The translations under genes and the position numbers were made by a program. Under the pieces are notes generated by a model that was not told where the DNA came from, made no database searches, and saw only the letters and a list, made by a program, of their open reading frames with translations. 41,742 bases of DNA from an uncultured bacterium (GTDB lineage: Bacteria; Bacillota_I; Bacilli_A; RFN20; CAG-826): NCBI GenBank assembly GCA_949297055.1, contig CASFRI010000028.1, forward strand, positions 1-41,742, read 5' to 3'. Below, one piece after another: positions 41,529-41,742 of the stretch. Every line of letters begins with the position of its first letter. Within the stretch, counting starts at the first letter, position 1.

Positions 41529-41742
41529 TTATCCATTATAAATAAGGGATACAACGCTCTCTACGTGCGATGTGCGAGGGAACATATCGAAAGGAACAAC
41601 TTCTTTAACTTCGTAATAATCTTTTAATAATTCAACGTCTCTTGCTAAAGTCGCAGGATGACAAGAAATATAAATAATCTTTTTAGGCAAACTTTCTTTT
41701 ATTGCATTGATAAAATCTAAACTTAAACCTTTTCTTGGTGGA
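41529..41742 (-). CDS. RlmCD/TrmA-family RNA uracil-5-methyltransferase, 3' end
   Basis: The last ~70 codons of a gene continuing past the right edge. PPRKGL, the catalytic-cysteine block ISCHPATLARDV (normally SCNPAT, here His for Asn) and MFPRTSHVESVV with the general-base Glu identify the family that methylates C5 of uridine in 23S rRNA or tRNA using AdoMet. Firmicutes usually carry the dual-site RlmCD type. Its conserved nature marks the outer border of the accessory island. Confidence 0.9.
   Translation of the reverse strand, partial: PPRKGLSLDFINAIKESLPKKIIYISCHPATLARDVELLKDYYEVKEVVPFDMFPRTSHVESVVSLIYNG

Overview
This is an AT-rich stretch of a low-GC, Gram-positive-type chromosome. 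Strong AGGAGG ribosome sites, lipoproteins with Cys lipoboxes, MalFG/MsmK-type sugar import and a one-piece tmRNA fit an uncultured gut or rumen member of the Bacilli/Mollicutes-related lineages. UGA is used as a stop (for example at the ATGA overlaps near 6713, 12606 and 19197), so this is not the Mycoplasma code. Almost everything is on the minus strand.

Bases 1-8.5 kb are housekeeping. From right to left as transcribed there is a heterodimeric ABC exporter with a downstream lipoprotein (one operon, with a palindrome at its promoter), an esterase with an O6-alkylguanine-DNA alkyltransferase, an M29 aminopeptidase with RmuC, and tRNA-Ala(CGC). A few codons of another gene lie at the left edge.

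Bases 8.5-25 kb are a glycan-utilisation locus. Upstream are a GH3 glycosidase and an AraC regulator. Then come a sugar-binding lipoprotein, MalF- and MalG-type permeases, a DUF2961/GH172 enzyme, a large surface protein with carbohydrate-binding-like repeats, two DUF4185/GH183 proteins (one lipoprotein, one cytosolic), a KdsD/KpsF-type arabinose-5-phosphate isomerase domain, a ribokinase, an MsmK ATPase and an RDD-like membrane protein. DUF4185 and DUF2961 families contain D-arabinan-degrading enzymes. Ribokinase plus arabinose-5-P isomerase would take free D-arabinose to ribulose-5-P. I therefore read the locus as a candidate D-arabinan (D-arabinofuranose polymer) utilisation system, with every step from outside cleavage to the pentose phosphate pathway encoded together. 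This is inference from families and context.

Bases 25-27.5 kb hold the tmRNA gene (tag reads ASNNNRVAYACA, an odd ending) and two membrane-protein genes.

Bases 27.5-41.5 kb are an accessory or defence island between conserved genes. It contains a frameshifted macro-domain remnant and an internally deleted IS21 element. Next is a five-gene operon (small protein, MORC/GHKL ATPase, unknown protein, DUF6339-like protein, Dam-type methylase) that looks like a restriction-modification or anti-phage system. A DUF4143 ATPase follows, flanked by two copies of a 180-bp element that looks like a structured RNA, then a second IS21 remnant and a Fic protein. The island ends with a degenerate polymorphic-toxin/immunity cluster containing tiny genes, a small membrane protein, an HTH protein and an AAA ATPase. 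Two genes in this last part share an upstream 26-bp dyad. The 3' end of an RlmCD/TrmA-family rRNA methyltransferase closes the window.
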